A DNA stretch of 64,000 bases from positions 1,098,501 through 1,162,500 of the forward strand of contig NZ_JALIEC010000001.1 in the NCBI RefSeq assembly GCF_022867865.1, in the 5' to 3' direction. The stretch's first letter is position 1; each line of letters begins with the position of its first letter. This DNA is from Phaeobacter sp. J2-8 (GTDB taxonomy: Bacteria > Pseudomonadota > Alphaproteobacteria > Rhodobacterales > Rhodobacteraceae). Shown piece after piece: positions 45,385 through 54,661 of the stretch. The translations under genes were made by a program, and so were the position numbers. Below the pieces are notes generated by a model, which was not told the DNA's origin, ran no database searches, and saw only the letters and a program-made list of their open reading frames with translations.

Positions 45385-48011
45385 TCCGCCGCCTCGCGGG
45401 TTTCGACGCGGGCCAGCAATTCCGCCAGCTCCGGGCGGCAGGAGCCGCAATTGGTGCCGGCACTCAATGCCGCGCCGATCGCCTCGACGGTCATCAGGCC
45501 CTCGGTTTCAATGGCGGACAGGATCGTGTTCACCCCGACCGAGAAACAGGAACACAGGATCGGGCCGGGGTCGGGGCGATCCGCCGGGGTCATGCCGCTT
45601 AGCGCATCAAGCGCCTCGGAGCCGGGCAGGGTGGCAAGATAATCGCGCATCACCGCCACCGGTCGGGGCGAGATGAACAGCGCCGCCAAAAGCCGATCTT
45701 CGGCATAAAATGCCAAACGGGCAATACCGCGTTTCTGGTCGATCACCGACTGGACCTCTGCCGTGCCAAGATCAAACAACTTGCGCGCCTCGGCCTCCCA
45801 ATCGGTGACGGGATCAAGTCCCGCCAGTTCCGCGCGGAAACCGGCGTTGGTGCGCGCCCGCGCCCAGTAATCACAGGTCGGGTTGATCGCATCGGCAGAA
45901 ATGGCAAAGCCGTACCAGGCGGCGTCAAATTTGGCGACCGCTGTAACGCTGGCCTTGCTTTCCGGCTGGCCGGACACCGGGTCGACCTCTGGCGCGACAA
46001 GCGTGTCGATCCGGGCCGATGGCGCGGTTTCGCCGGTCCAATGCATTGGGGCAAAGACATCGCCGGGGTGCACGTCGGTGGTGATCCGGGCGCGCAGGAT
46101 CGCGCTGCCATGCGGGCTGGTCAGGCGCACCAGATCTGCGGGCTTCAGCCCCTTTTCGGCGGCATCGGCGGGGTGAATGTCCAGAAACGGCTCGGCCAGA
46201 TGGGCCGACAGACGCGGTGACAGCGCGGTGCGGGTCATCGTGTGCCATTGGTCGCGAATGCGCCCGGTGTTGAGCCGGAAAGGATAGCGCGGTGCGGTGC
46301 GCGAGGCGGGCTCACGGTGGCGCAGCGGCAGCATCTTGCCACGGGCATCCTCGTGAAAGAAGGTGCCATCGGCAAAGAACCGGCCCCCCTGTTTGCTGTC
46401 GGACATCGGCCAGCGGGTGGGTTCGAAGATTTCATAATCGCGGTCATTGATCTCGCGCAGACCGGAGATATCGAAATCCCGTCCGAAGTGCCCGGCGATC
46501 CGTGACAGCGCGGCATATTCGCGGAAGATTTCCGCCGGGGACTGGTAGTCAAAAGCGGCGGTCCATCCCATGCGGCGGCCCACATCAGCGAGGATTTCCC
46601 AATCCGGGCGCGCCATGCCCGGCGCGGTCAGAACGCTGCGCTGGCGGCTGATGATCCGGTCGGAATTGGTGACGGTGCCGTCCTTTTCCGCCCATGCGGC
46701 GGCGGGCAGCAGCACATCGGCCAGCCGCGCGGTATCGGTCGCGGCGGTGATGTCGGACACCACGGTGAATTCGCAGCCCTTGATCGCGGCCGCAACCGCA
46801 TCGGCATCGGGCATCGACACCGCCGGGTTGGTGTGGATGATCCACAGCGCCTTGATCCGGCCATCGCCGACGGCCTTGAACATGTCGACGGCCTTCAGCC
46901 CTGCGGCCTCTGGCATGGCGGGGGCCTGCCAGAAATCGCGCACCGCGCTGCGGTGGCTGGGGTTTTCGATGTCGAGGTGACAGGCCAGCATATTGGCCAG
47001 TCCGCCAACCTCGCGCCCGCCCATGGCGTTGGGCTGGCCGGTGACGGACAGCGGGCCAGAACCGGGTTTGCCAATGCGCCCGGTGGCGAGATGACAGTTC
47101 AGGATCGCGTTGACCTTGTCCGCGCCCGAGGTCGATTGATTGACCCCCTGGCTGAAGACCGTCACCACCTTTTCGGTGCGCATCCACATCTGACAGAAAG
47201 CACGGATCTCTGCCTCGCTGAGGCCGGTGACCGCCGGATCATCCGCATAGGCAGATTGCAACGCGGCATCAAAACCGTCCACCTTGGCAAGATAGTCTTT
47301 GTCAAACGCGCCGCCTTCGTAGATCTCGACCAACAGGCGGTTGAACAACGCGACATCGCTGCCGGATTTCAGCGCCAGATGCATGTCGGCGCCATCACAG
47401 CTGGCGGTACGGCGCGGGTCGATCACGATGATCCGGGTGCCGCGTGCCGCCCTTGCGGCCAGCAGCCGTTGATAAAGCACCGGGTGACACCAGGCGAGGT
47501 TGGAGCCGACCAGAACCACCAGATCGGCCTCGTCGATATCCTCGTACGTGCCGGGCACGGTGTCACTGCCAAAGGCGCGTTTGTGGCCCGCCACGGTCGA
47601 GGCCATGCAAAGCCGTGAATTGGTGTCGATATTCGCCGAGCCAATGAAACCTTTCATCAGCTTGTTGGCGACATAGTAATCCTCGGTCAGCAATTGCCCC
47701 GAGACATAGAAGGCCACTGAATCCGGCCCGTGACGGGCAATTGTGTTGCGGAATTTATGCGCAACCAGATCCAATGCGCTGTCCCAATCGGCGTCCTGCC
47801 CGCTGATCCGCGGGGCCAAAAGACGGCTTTCCTGCCCGATGGTTTCGGCCAGCGCCGACCCCTTGGAACAGAGCCGCCCGAAATTGGCCGGGTGATCCGG
47901 GTCGCCGCGCACGTCCAGCCCACCCGCGCCATCCGGGCGCAGAATGACCCCACATCCCACGCCACAATAGGGGCAGGTCGACCGTTTTTCTGTCATGCCC
48001 GCCCCATCCAT
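45381..48011 (-). CDS. nasA: Assimilatory nitrate reductase catalytic subunit
   Basis: 876 residues from the ATG at 48011, which overlaps the nirD stop (TGATG). Other starts (GTG 48014, ATG 47996) are possible. N-terminal [4Fe-4S] motif CPYCGVGCGV followed by a fourth Cys in GRLCSKGSA; Mo-bis-MGD domain with TNSRLCMASTV (Mo-ligand Cys). The molybdopterin-dinucleotide C-terminal domain includes RLNTGRIRDQWHTMTRT. A final BFD-like [2Fe-2S] domain has CSCFSVG and NCGSCRPEL. There is no Tat signal, so it is cytosolic, as expected for nitrate assimilation. Confidence 0.95.
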   Translation of the reverse strand: MDGAGMTEKRSTCPYCGVGCGVILRPDGAGGLDVRGDPDHPANFGRLCSKGSALAETIGQESRLLAPRISGQDADWDSALDLVAHKFRNTIARHGPDSVAFYVSGQLLTEDYYVANKLMKGFIGSANIDTNSRLCMASTVAGHKRAFGSDTVPGTYEDIDEADLVVLVGSNLAWCHPVLYQRLLAARAARGTRIIVIDPRRTASCDGADMHLALKSGSDVALFNRLLVEIYEGGAFDKDYLAKVDGFDAALQSAYADDPAVTGLSEAEIRAFCQMWMRTEKVVTVFSQGVNQSTSGADKVNAILNCHLATGRIGKPGSGPLSVTGQPNAMGGREVGGLANMLACHLDIENPSHRSAVRDFWQAPAMPEAAGLKAVDMFKAVGDGRIKALWIIHTNPAVSMPDADAVAAAIKGCEFTVVSDITAATDTARLADVLLPAAAWAEKDGTVTNSDRIISRQRSVLTAPGMARPDWEILADVGRRMGWTAAFDYQSPAEIFREYAALSRIAGHFGRDFDISGLREINDRDYEIFEPTRWPMSDSKQGGRFFADGTFFHEDARGKMLPLRHREPASRTAPRYPFRLNTGRIRDQWHTMTRTALSPRLSAHLAEPFLDIHPADAAEKGLKPADLVRLTSPHGSAILRARITTDVHPGDVFAPMHWTGETAPSARIDTLVAPEVDPVSGQPESKASVTAVAKFDAAWYGFAISADAINPTCDYWARARTNAGFRAELAGLDPVTDWEAEARKLFDLGTAEVQSVIDQKRGIARLAFYAEDRLLAALFISPRPVAVMRDYLATLPGSEALDALSGMTPADRPDPGPILCSCFSVGVNTILSAIETEGLMTVEAIGAALSAGTNCGSCRPELAELLARVETREAAE

Positions 48012-48343
48012 CACGCGGCGCTCCTGTTGCCAAGCGAGGTGCCATCAATATGGATGCGCCCCTCTTCCAGCCGCAGCGGGAAGGTTTCGATCTGGCCCTC
48101 GTCCGCCCCCTGTGCCGCGCCGGTGTTCAGATCGAACACCCAGTTGTGCAGCGGGCAGGTGACCGATTGGCCATGCACGATGCCATGGCTCAGCGGCCCG
48201 CCCTTGTGTGGGCAGCGGTCGGATGCGGCAAAAACCTCGGTCTCGCTGGTGCGGAACAAGGCCACACAGCCGACCGGTGTCTTGATGACCCGCGCACCGC
48301 GCAGGGGGATGTCGTCGATATGTCCGATGTCGATCCAGCTCAT
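48011..48343 (-). CDS. nirD: Nitrite reductase small subunit (Rieske-type)
   Basis: 110 residues with the Rieske [2Fe-2S] fold: SDRCPHKGGPLSHG and CPLHNWVFDLNTG hold the Cys-His pairs. It is the small subunit of NADH-dependent assimilatory nitrite reductase. It overlaps nirB at the start (4 bases) and nasA at the end. Confidence 0.94.
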   Translation of the reverse strand: MSWIDIGHIDDIPLRGARVIKTPVGCVALFRTSETEVFAASDRCPHKGGPLSHGIVHGQSVTCPLHNWVFDLNTGAAQGADEGQIETFPLRLEEGRIHIDGTSLGNRSAA

Positions 48344-50772
48344 TCTGCGGCCTCCAGGGTAAGATCGGCGAGGGGGGCGTATTGATCAGCCTTGGATTTG
48401 GCCTCTTCCGCCCAGGGGTCCTTGCGATAGATGCTCTGCGAAAGTTCGAAACGTTCGATCAGCGCCGCGCGTTCATCAAGATCGTCAACGATGCGTTCCT
48501 TGACCCAGTCGAGGCCAACCTTGGCGACCCATTTGTAAGGCCGATCGAGGTATTTGGCGTTTTCGCGATAGAGCTGCATGAAGGCCGTCGCCAGGTCGAT
48601 GGCATCCTGTTCGGTGGTGACATCGGCCAGACGTTCGGTTTCCTTCACGTCCATGCCCGCCGCACCGGCCACGCCGATCTGATAGCCGCTGTCGACACAG
48701 ACAACGCCGATATCCTTGCAGGTCGCCTCGGCACAATTGCGCGGACAGCCCGACACCGCCAGCTTGACCTTATGCGGCGACCAGGAGCCCCAGAGCTTCT
48801 TCTCAAGCTTGATGCCAAGACCGGTGCTGTCCTGTGTGCCAAAGCGGCAATGATCCTTGCCGACACAGGTTTTGACGGTCCGCAGCCCCTTGGCATAGGC
48901 ATGGCCCGAGACCATGCCAGCGGCATTGAGATCGGCCCAGATCGCGGGCAGATCCTCGCCCTTGACGCCCAGAAGGTCGATGCGCTGGCCGCCGGTGACA
49001 TGCACCGTTGGAACCTTGTACTTGTCCGCCGCATCGGCAATCGCGCGCAATTCGTCCGGGGTGGTCATGCCGCCAAACATCCGGGGCACAACGCTGAACG
49101 TGCCGTCCTTTTGAATGTTGGCGTGTTTGCGTTCGTTGATGAAACGGCTTTGCGGATCATCCTGATATTCTACCGGCCAATCGGCCAACAGATAATAGTT
49201 CACCGCCGGGCGGCAGACGTGACAGCCGTTGGGTGTTTTCCAACCCAATTCCTGCCAAACCGCCGCTTGCGATTTCAGTTCCTTGGACTTGATCAGAAGA
49301 CGCACGTCTTCGTGGCTGAGATCGGTACAGCCACAGATGGACGTCGCCTCTGGCGCCGCATAGGAATCGCCAAGCGTGACTTCCATCAACTGCTCGACCA
49401 AGCCGGTACAGGTGCCACAGGATGCGCTGGCCTTGGTGGTCGCCTTGATCGCCCCCAGGTCGGTTGCGCCGCCCTGAATGGCCGAAACGATGGTGGATTT
49501 GCATACGCCGTTACAGCCGCATATTTCTGCCTCAGGCGGCAATGCTGCAACGGCTGACAGAGGGTCCACAGAGGCACCCCCCTGCATGGACGGTCCAAAG
49601 ATCAGCGTTTCGCGCATCTCGTCGATGTCGGTGCCGTCCTTGATCAGGCCAAAGAACCAATTGCCGTCAGCGGTATCGCCATACATCACCGCGCCGACCA
49701 GTTTGTTGTCTTCGATCACCAGCCGTTTATAGACGCCGCGCGCCGGATCGCGAAACACGATGTCTTCGCGGTTTTCGCCGTCGGCGAAGTCACCGGCCGA
49801 AAACAGATCGCACCCTGTCACTTTCAGCTTGGTCGAAAGCTCCTTCGGTACAAATTCGCCCGGTTGATCCAACAGACCGGCGGCCACGACCTTGGCCTGA
49901 TCATAAAGCGGGGCCACAAGGCCAAACAACATGCCGTTGAATTCCAGACATTCGCCGACGGCAAAAATATCCGGGTCCGAGGTGACCATCTGCGCATTGA
50001 CGTCAATGCCGCGATTGACCTCGATATGGGCGTCATTGGCCAGCCGGGTTTCGGGGCGAATGCCAACTGCCATCACCACCAGATCGGCTGGCAGCACCTC
50101 GCCATCATCCAGCAACACACCTTCGACGGCCTCTTCGCCAAGGATCGCCTTGGTCGAGGCCTGGGTCTTCACCGTGATGCCGCGCCGTTCCAGATCCTTG
50201 CGCAGAAGATAGCCCGCCGCTGGGTCAAGCTGGCGGTCCATCAGATGGCCCATCAGGTGCAGCACGGTCACATTCATGCCGCGCAATGCAAGACCCGCAG
50301 CCGCCTCCAGCCCAAGCAGACCACCACCGATGACAACCGCATTACCGCGCTTGCCGCAGGCTTCGATCATTGCGTTGGTGTCGTCGAGATCACGATAGCT
50401 GATCACACCCGGCAGATCCTTGCCCGGCACCGGAATGATGAACGGGGCAGAGCCGGTGGCAATCACCAGCTTGTCATAAGCCACTTCGCCATTGGCACCC
50501 TTCACCACCTTGCGGTCGCGGTCGATGCCGGTCACGGCCTCGCCAAAGCGGCAGGTGACCTTGTTTTCGCGATACCAATCATCGTCATGGGTGACGATTT
50601 CCTGATATGTCTTTTCGCCCGACAGCACCGGCGACAGCATGATGCGGTTATAGTTGCCGCGCGGTTCGGCGTTGAAAAGAGTAACTTCATAGGCGTCCGG
50701 GTCAGCGTCGAACAGGTGTTCCAACACCCGCCCCGAGGCCATGCCCGCGCCAATAACGACAAGTTTTTTCAT
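48340..50772 (-). CDS. nirB: Assimilatory nitrite reductase large subunit
   Basis: 810 residues. FAD/NADH-binding N-terminus (VIGAGMASGRVLEHL, then GGGLLGLEAAAGLALRG). Two BFD-type cysteine clusters (CGCNGVCKSTI and CGTCTG; CGCTDLSHED and CHVCRP). The C-terminal siroheme/[4Fe-4S] domain contains CVGKDHCRFGTQDS and SGCPRNCAEATCKD. Reduces nitrite to ammonium in the cytosol with NADH. A 51-bp gap separates it from the GAF gene upstream. Confidence 0.95.
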   Translation of the reverse strand: MKKLVVIGAGMASGRVLEHLFDADPDAYEVTLFNAEPRGNYNRIMLSPVLSGEKTYQEIVTHDDDWYRENKVTCRFGEAVTGIDRDRKVVKGANGEVAYDKLVIATGSAPFIIPVPGKDLPGVISYRDLDDTNAMIEACGKRGNAVVIGGGLLGLEAAAGLALRGMNVTVLHLMGHLMDRQLDPAAGYLLRKDLERRGITVKTQASTKAILGEEAVEGVLLDDGEVLPADLVVMAVGIRPETRLANDAHIEVNRGIDVNAQMVTSDPDIFAVGECLEFNGMLFGLVAPLYDQAKVVAAGLLDQPGEFVPKELSTKLKVTGCDLFSAGDFADGENREDIVFRDPARGVYKRLVIEDNKLVGAVMYGDTADGNWFFGLIKDGTDIDEMRETLIFGPSMQGGASVDPLSAVAALPPEAEICGCNGVCKSTIVSAIQGGATDLGAIKATTKASASCGTCTGLVEQLMEVTLGDSYAAPEATSICGCTDLSHEDVRLLIKSKELKSQAAVWQELGWKTPNGCHVCRPAVNYYLLADWPVEYQDDPQSRFINERKHANIQKDGTFSVVPRMFGGMTTPDELRAIADAADKYKVPTVHVTGGQRIDLLGVKGEDLPAIWADLNAAGMVSGHAYAKGLRTVKTCVGKDHCRFGTQDSTGLGIKLEKKLWGSWSPHKVKLAVSGCPRNCAEATCKDIGVVCVDSGYQIGVAGAAGMDVKETERLADVTTEQDAIDLATAFMQLYRENAKYLDRPYKWVAKVGLDWVKERIVDDLDERAALIERFELSQSIYRKDPWAEEAKSKADQYAPLADLTLEAAE

Positions 50773-50823
50773 GTGCTTTCCTTTTGGGAAATCCAGTTAG
50801 GAATACAATTCAAGAGCCAGGGC

Positions 50824-51753
50824 TCAGGCGTACCAGGCGACGATATGGGCCAGTTCACCGTTGGAATGGATCGGCAGGGCCACCACGGAATCATATCCCG
50901 CCGCCAGACCTTCGGTTTGTTCCACCACCGGCAGGCCCGTGCCCAGAACCCGGCCGATCAACCCCTGCCAGGCCGAAACCTTGCGCGGGCTTTCGTCATC
51001 CCAAAGCCGCCCCTCGCGGGCGCAGATCCCGTCGATCAGCACCGCATCGTTGGCTTTGCCGACCTTGGCCGCGCGTGCGTCCCAGATTTCGAACCGGCGC
51101 GCGATCGGCGTGCCGCGTGCCGACAGCAGCGTCAGAACAAAGGTGTCACCACCCGGCACCGGGATCGGCAGGCCAAGACCCGTGGTCAGCCCGGCCTTGC
51201 CCGCGCTTTCAGAGCGGATAAAGGCATAGCCAGAGCCCAGATCGCGCATCAGGATCGGGGTTTTTGCCGCCCAGACACCACCGGGAAGACCCTGGCCGCG
51301 CGGAAATTGGGTATGTTTCGAGACGAACTCGAAATGTTTGGCCGCGCCGTAATAGCCGTCATCCAGCCTCAAAAGGGTGTCGTCGGCTTTCCAGACTTCG
51401 ATGGCGCCGGTGCGCACGTCGTCGTCGCCGCACAGCACCACCAAAACCGATTTGAGCGTTTCACCGTCAAACACCGGGATTGCCACGGCGCTGGTCAGGC
51501 CCGCTTCATGTGCCGCTTCGGTCCGTTTGAAATACGACCCGTCAAACCCTTTCAGCACAACCGGGCGTGCCTCGGCCCAGGCTTTGCCAGGCAGGCCTTC
51601 GCCCTTGGCAAAACTGGTCTGGCGCGAGGCTTCTTCGAATGCTTTCAGGTCGCCATAATTGCCACCGGCCAGCACCAGCGTGTCGCCCTCTGGCACCCAA
51701 TATTCGGTGACTTCGATAAAGGTGCGGACGTCCGTTTCAATCAACGCTTCCAT
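50824..51753 (-). CDS. Tandem GAF-domain protein of the nitrate operon
   Basis: 309 residues, start overlapping the nrtC stop (TAATG). Two GAF-like repeats are visible: GEGLPGKAWAEARPVVL (51-67) with GLTSAVAIPVFDGETL (85-100), and GQGLPGGVWAAKTPILM (153-169) with AGLTTGLGLPIPVPGGDTFV (187-206). A third, shorter repeat lies at 263-309 (QGLIGRVLGTGLPVV and YDSVVALPIHSNGEL). There is no catalytic, DNA-binding or membrane part. It probably binds a small ligand. Placement between nitrate transporter and nitrite reductase genes suggests a regulatory or sensory role in nitrogen supply (inference). Confidence 0.85.
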   Translation of the reverse strand: MEALIETDVRTFIEVTEYWVPEGDTLVLAGGNYGDLKAFEEASRQTSFAKGEGLPGKAWAEARPVVLKGFDGSYFKRTEAAHEAGLTSAVAIPVFDGETLKSVLVVLCGDDDVRTGAIEVWKADDTLLRLDDGYYGAAKHFEFVSKHTQFPRGQGLPGGVWAAKTPILMRDLGSGYAFIRSESAGKAGLTTGLGLPIPVPGGDTFVLTLLSARGTPIARRFEIWDARAAKVGKANDAVLIDGICAREGRLWDDESPRKVSAWQGLIGRVLGTGLPVVEQTEGLAAGYDSVVALPIHSNGELAHIVAWYA

Positions 51754-53462
51754 TATGCAGCTTCCTTCTCATCGTCCTTGGGGGTCTTGGCCTCTTCTTC
51801 AGCGGCCATCTCCGACTTGCCTTTGGCACCGTGTTCGTATTCCTCAAGAAAGCTCAGAACCTGATCGCGGTAGGCGTAGTAATCCGGGTGCTCCAGCAGT
51901 GCCTTGCGGGTGCGGGGGCGGGGCAGGTCGACGTTGACGACGCGGCCGATTGTGGCCTGTGGCCCGTTGGTCATCATCACCACGCGGTCGGCCAGCAGGA
52001 TCGCCTCATCCACGTCATGGGTGACACAGATCGCGGTGACCTTGGTCCGGCTCCAGACCTCCATCAGCACCTCTTGCAGCTCCCAGCGCGTCAGGCTGTC
52101 GAGCATGCCGAAAGGTTCATCCAGCAGCAGGAGTTTCGGCGAGAGCGCAAAGGCGCGGGCAATACCGACCCGCTGCTTCATGCCGTTGGACATGTCATTG
52201 GCAGAGCGGTCCATCGCATCGGCCAGACCCACACGCTCAAGGTAGTATTCCACCACATCCTGACGCTCGGCCTGGCTTGCCTTGGGATAGACCTTGTCGA
52301 CGCCGATGGCACAGTTTTCCCGTGCGGTCAGCCAGGGGAACAGGTTGGGCGATTGAAACACAACGGCGCGTTCTGGATCGGCGCCTTGAACATGATAGCC
52401 ATCCAGCCGGATCGCGCCCTTGGAAATGCTGTTAAGGCCAGCGGCCATGGTCAGCACCGTGGATTTACCACAGCCCGAATGGCCGATCAGCGAAATGAAC
52501 TCGCCCCGGTTCACCTTGAGGTCGAAATCCTCGACCACGGTCAGCGGGCCCTTGGGGGTGGGGTAGATTTTGTGCAACTGGCTGAAATCAAGGAACCTTT
52601 CCTCGATCATGCCTTCCTGCGCTTCTTTGACGGCGGCGGGCACACCATGCACCGGGGTGACATTGGGCAATATGCGGCTGCCTTCGACCTTGGCCTCGAT
52701 GCCCACATCCATCAGGTAATTGGTGACCTGGGCGCGTAGTTTTTTGAACCCTTCGTGGTGGTTCATTTCGCTGCGCTCACGTGGGCGGGGGATGTCGACC
52801 GTAACCGCGTCACCCAGCGTCCCGTCGGGGTTCAGCGGAATGATCCGGTCGGCCAGCATGATGGCTTCGTCCACGTCATTGGTGATCAGTACACAGGTCT
52901 TTTTGTCGGCATCCCAAATCGCCTCGATCTTATCGGCCAGGTTGGCGCGGGTCAGCGCATCCAGCGCCGACAGCGGTTCATCCAGCAGAAGAACCTCGGG
53001 GTTCATCGCCAATGCACGCGCCACGTTGACCCGTTGACGCATGCCGCCGGACAGCTCCGCCGGACGGCGATGGGTGGCATGGGGCAGGCCGACCATATTG
53101 ATGTAATGCGCGGCTTTTTCGGCCTTTTCCGCCTTGGGCATGCCGGGAAAGATCGTGTCGATCGCCAGCATCACATTGCCCTGCACCGTAAGCCACGGCA
53201 TCAGCGAATAGTTCTGAAAGATCACGCCGCGTTCCGGCCCCGGTCCGGTGATCGGCTTGCCCTTGAAGGTGACGCTGCCCTTGGTCGGGTTTTCGAGGCC
53301 CGCCATCAGATTGATCAACGTCGTCTTGCCAGTGCCGGAGAAGCCGAGGAGAACAAGGAATTCACCTTCCTGCACTTCGAGATTGATGTTTTTCAACACA
53401 TCTTCGCGGTGCGTGCCTTCGCCGAAGCTCTTGGAGACATTGTCGAATTTAAGGATGCTCAT
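51753..53462 (-). CDS. nrtC: Nitrate ABC transporter, fused double ATP-binding subunit
   Basis: 569 residues from the ATG at 53462 (GTG at 53471 is an alternative overlapping the nrtB stop). Two complete ABC ATPases: half 1 has GFSGTGKTT, LSGGMRQRVNVARA and LLLDEPLSALDAL; half 2 has GHSGCGKST, MSNGMKQRVGIARA and LLLDEPFGMLDSL. The tail is charged and Lys/Glu-rich. The two halves replace separate NrtC and NrtD ATPases. The NrtC-type C-terminal substrate-binding-like domain of cyanobacteria is absent. Confidence 0.93.
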   Translation of the reverse strand: MSILKFDNVSKSFGEGTHREDVLKNINLEVQEGEFLVLLGFSGTGKTTLINLMAGLENPTKGSVTFKGKPITGPGPERGVIFQNYSLMPWLTVQGNVMLAIDTIFPGMPKAEKAEKAAHYINMVGLPHATHRRPAELSGGMRQRVNVARALAMNPEVLLLDEPLSALDALTRANLADKIEAIWDADKKTCVLITNDVDEAIMLADRIIPLNPDGTLGDAVTVDIPRPRERSEMNHHEGFKKLRAQVTNYLMDVGIEAKVEGSRILPNVTPVHGVPAAVKEAQEGMIEERFLDFSQLHKIYPTPKGPLTVVEDFDLKVNRGEFISLIGHSGCGKSTVLTMAAGLNSISKGAIRLDGYHVQGADPERAVVFQSPNLFPWLTARENCAIGVDKVYPKASQAERQDVVEYYLERVGLADAMDRSANDMSNGMKQRVGIARAFALSPKLLLLDEPFGMLDSLTRWELQEVLMEVWSRTKVTAICVTHDVDEAILLADRVVMMTNGPQATIGRVVNVDLPRPRTRKALLEHPDYYAYRDQVLSFLEEYEHGAKGKSEMAAEEEAKTPKDDEKEAA

Positions 53463-53467
53463 GGGGA

Positions 53468-54550
53468 TCACCGGTTGTTCGAGAATGTGAAGAGGGATTG
53501 CAATGCGAACATCACCCGATCCAGCAAGAAGCCGATGATGCCGACCGTCAGAACCGCAACCATGATTTTGGCAAGCGAGGAGGACGAGCCGTTCTGGAAC
53601 TCATCCCAGACGAATTTGCCAAGGCCAGGGTTCTGGGCCAGCATTTCGGCAGCGATCAGCACCATCCAGCCCACACCCAGCGACAGGCGCAACCCGGTGA
53701 AGATCAGCGGCAGGGCCGAGGGCAGAACCAGTTTGGTGATCTTGGTCCAGGTGTTCATTTTCAGAACCTTGGACACATTGACCAGATCCTTGTCGATGCT
53801 GGCGACACCCAGACCGGTGTTGATCAGCGTCGGCCAAAGCGAACAAAGCGTCACGGTGATGGCCGAGATCAGAAAGGATTTCGAGAACATGCCATCATTG
53901 GTGGCATAGACGGCGGAAACGATCATCGTCACGATCGGCAGCCATGCCAGCGGCGACACCGGTTTGAAGATCTGCACCAGCGGGTTGATCGCGGCGTTTG
54001 CGGTGGGGGACAGACCGGCCATGATGCCCAGTGGAACGGCGACCACCGTGGCCAGAAGGAAGCCAAAGAACACGGTTTTGATCGAGGTCCAGATCTGTTG
54101 GTAATAGCTTGGCGCGCCGGTATAGGCGACGTTTTTGACCTCGTCCGCGCGACCATCCGCAATCAGCTTGTCGTTGCGTTTGGCAACCATAGCTTCGAAT
54201 TTTTCACGTTTTTCGGCCTTGGCCCCGGCATCTTCATGCAGGTTGACCGCTTCGACCCAGACTTCGGCCGGGCCGGGCACCGCGCCCAGAGATGTCTGCA
54301 CCCGTGGCGCCAGGGTGGCCCAGAGCGACAGGAAAATCGCAATGGCGATCAGCGGCACGACCAGAAGGCGCCAGATCTCCTTGACCTGTGCTTTCGGGTT
54401 GTCCCCGGCGGCGGCTTTCAGCACCGGCGTGGCCCAGCTCAGGCCCAGCACCTGGAACCATTTGTCCGCCGCATTGATGCGGGTGAAAAGCCGTTCCTTG
54501 CGGGCTTCGCGCGCTTCGGCGTCAGTGAAATTCGGGTCTACGGTGGTCAT
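53468..54550 (-). CDS. nrtB: Nitrate ABC transporter permease
   Basis: 360 residues. One N-terminal helix, then a periplasmic insert of about 90 residues rich in charged residues (EAVNLHEDAGAKAEKREKFE), then five or so further helices with the NrtB/SsuC-type loop near VSKVLKMNTWTKITKLVLPS. It is longer than SsuC-type permeases because of that insert. Partner of NrtA and the fused ATPase. Confidence 0.93.
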   Translation of the reverse strand: MTTVDPNFTDAEAREARKERLFTRINAADKWFQVLGLSWATPVLKAAAGDNPKAQVKEIWRLLVVPLIAIAIFLSLWATLAPRVQTSLGAVPGPAEVWVEAVNLHEDAGAKAEKREKFEAMVAKRNDKLIADGRADEVKNVAYTGAPSYYQQIWTSIKTVFFGFLLATVVAVPLGIMAGLSPTANAAINPLVQIFKPVSPLAWLPIVTMIVSAVYATNDGMFSKSFLISAITVTLCSLWPTLINTGLGVASIDKDLVNVSKVLKMNTWTKITKLVLPSALPLIFTGLRLSLGVGWMVLIAAEMLAQNPGLGKFVWDEFQNGSSSSLAKIMVAVLTVGIIGFLLDRVMFALQSLFTFSNNR

Positions 54551-54575
54551 GTGTTTGTCCCCTTGGGGTTTGGTG

Positions 54576-54646
54576 GAGGCCCCGGAGCAATGTCCGGGGC
54601 GCGCGCGTCTCGCGGTGATCGCGCCCCGGACAGGATCCGGGGCCTC
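54576..54646 (-). other. Long hairpin between nrtA and nrtB
   Basis: Arms 54576-54603 and 54620-54646 pair over most of their length (GAGGCCCCGGA and TGTCCGGGGCGCG with their complements) around a short loop. Lying inside the operon in a 111-bp gap, it probably stabilises the 3' end of nrtA mRNA or partly terminates, so binding protein exceeds permease. Confidence 0.65.
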
Positions 54647-54661
54647 TGCCTTTGGTTTGGC

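Noticed and set aside
49864-51864. 666-residue plus-strand open frame
   Set aside because: Antisense to nirB and the GAF gene, shadow composition.
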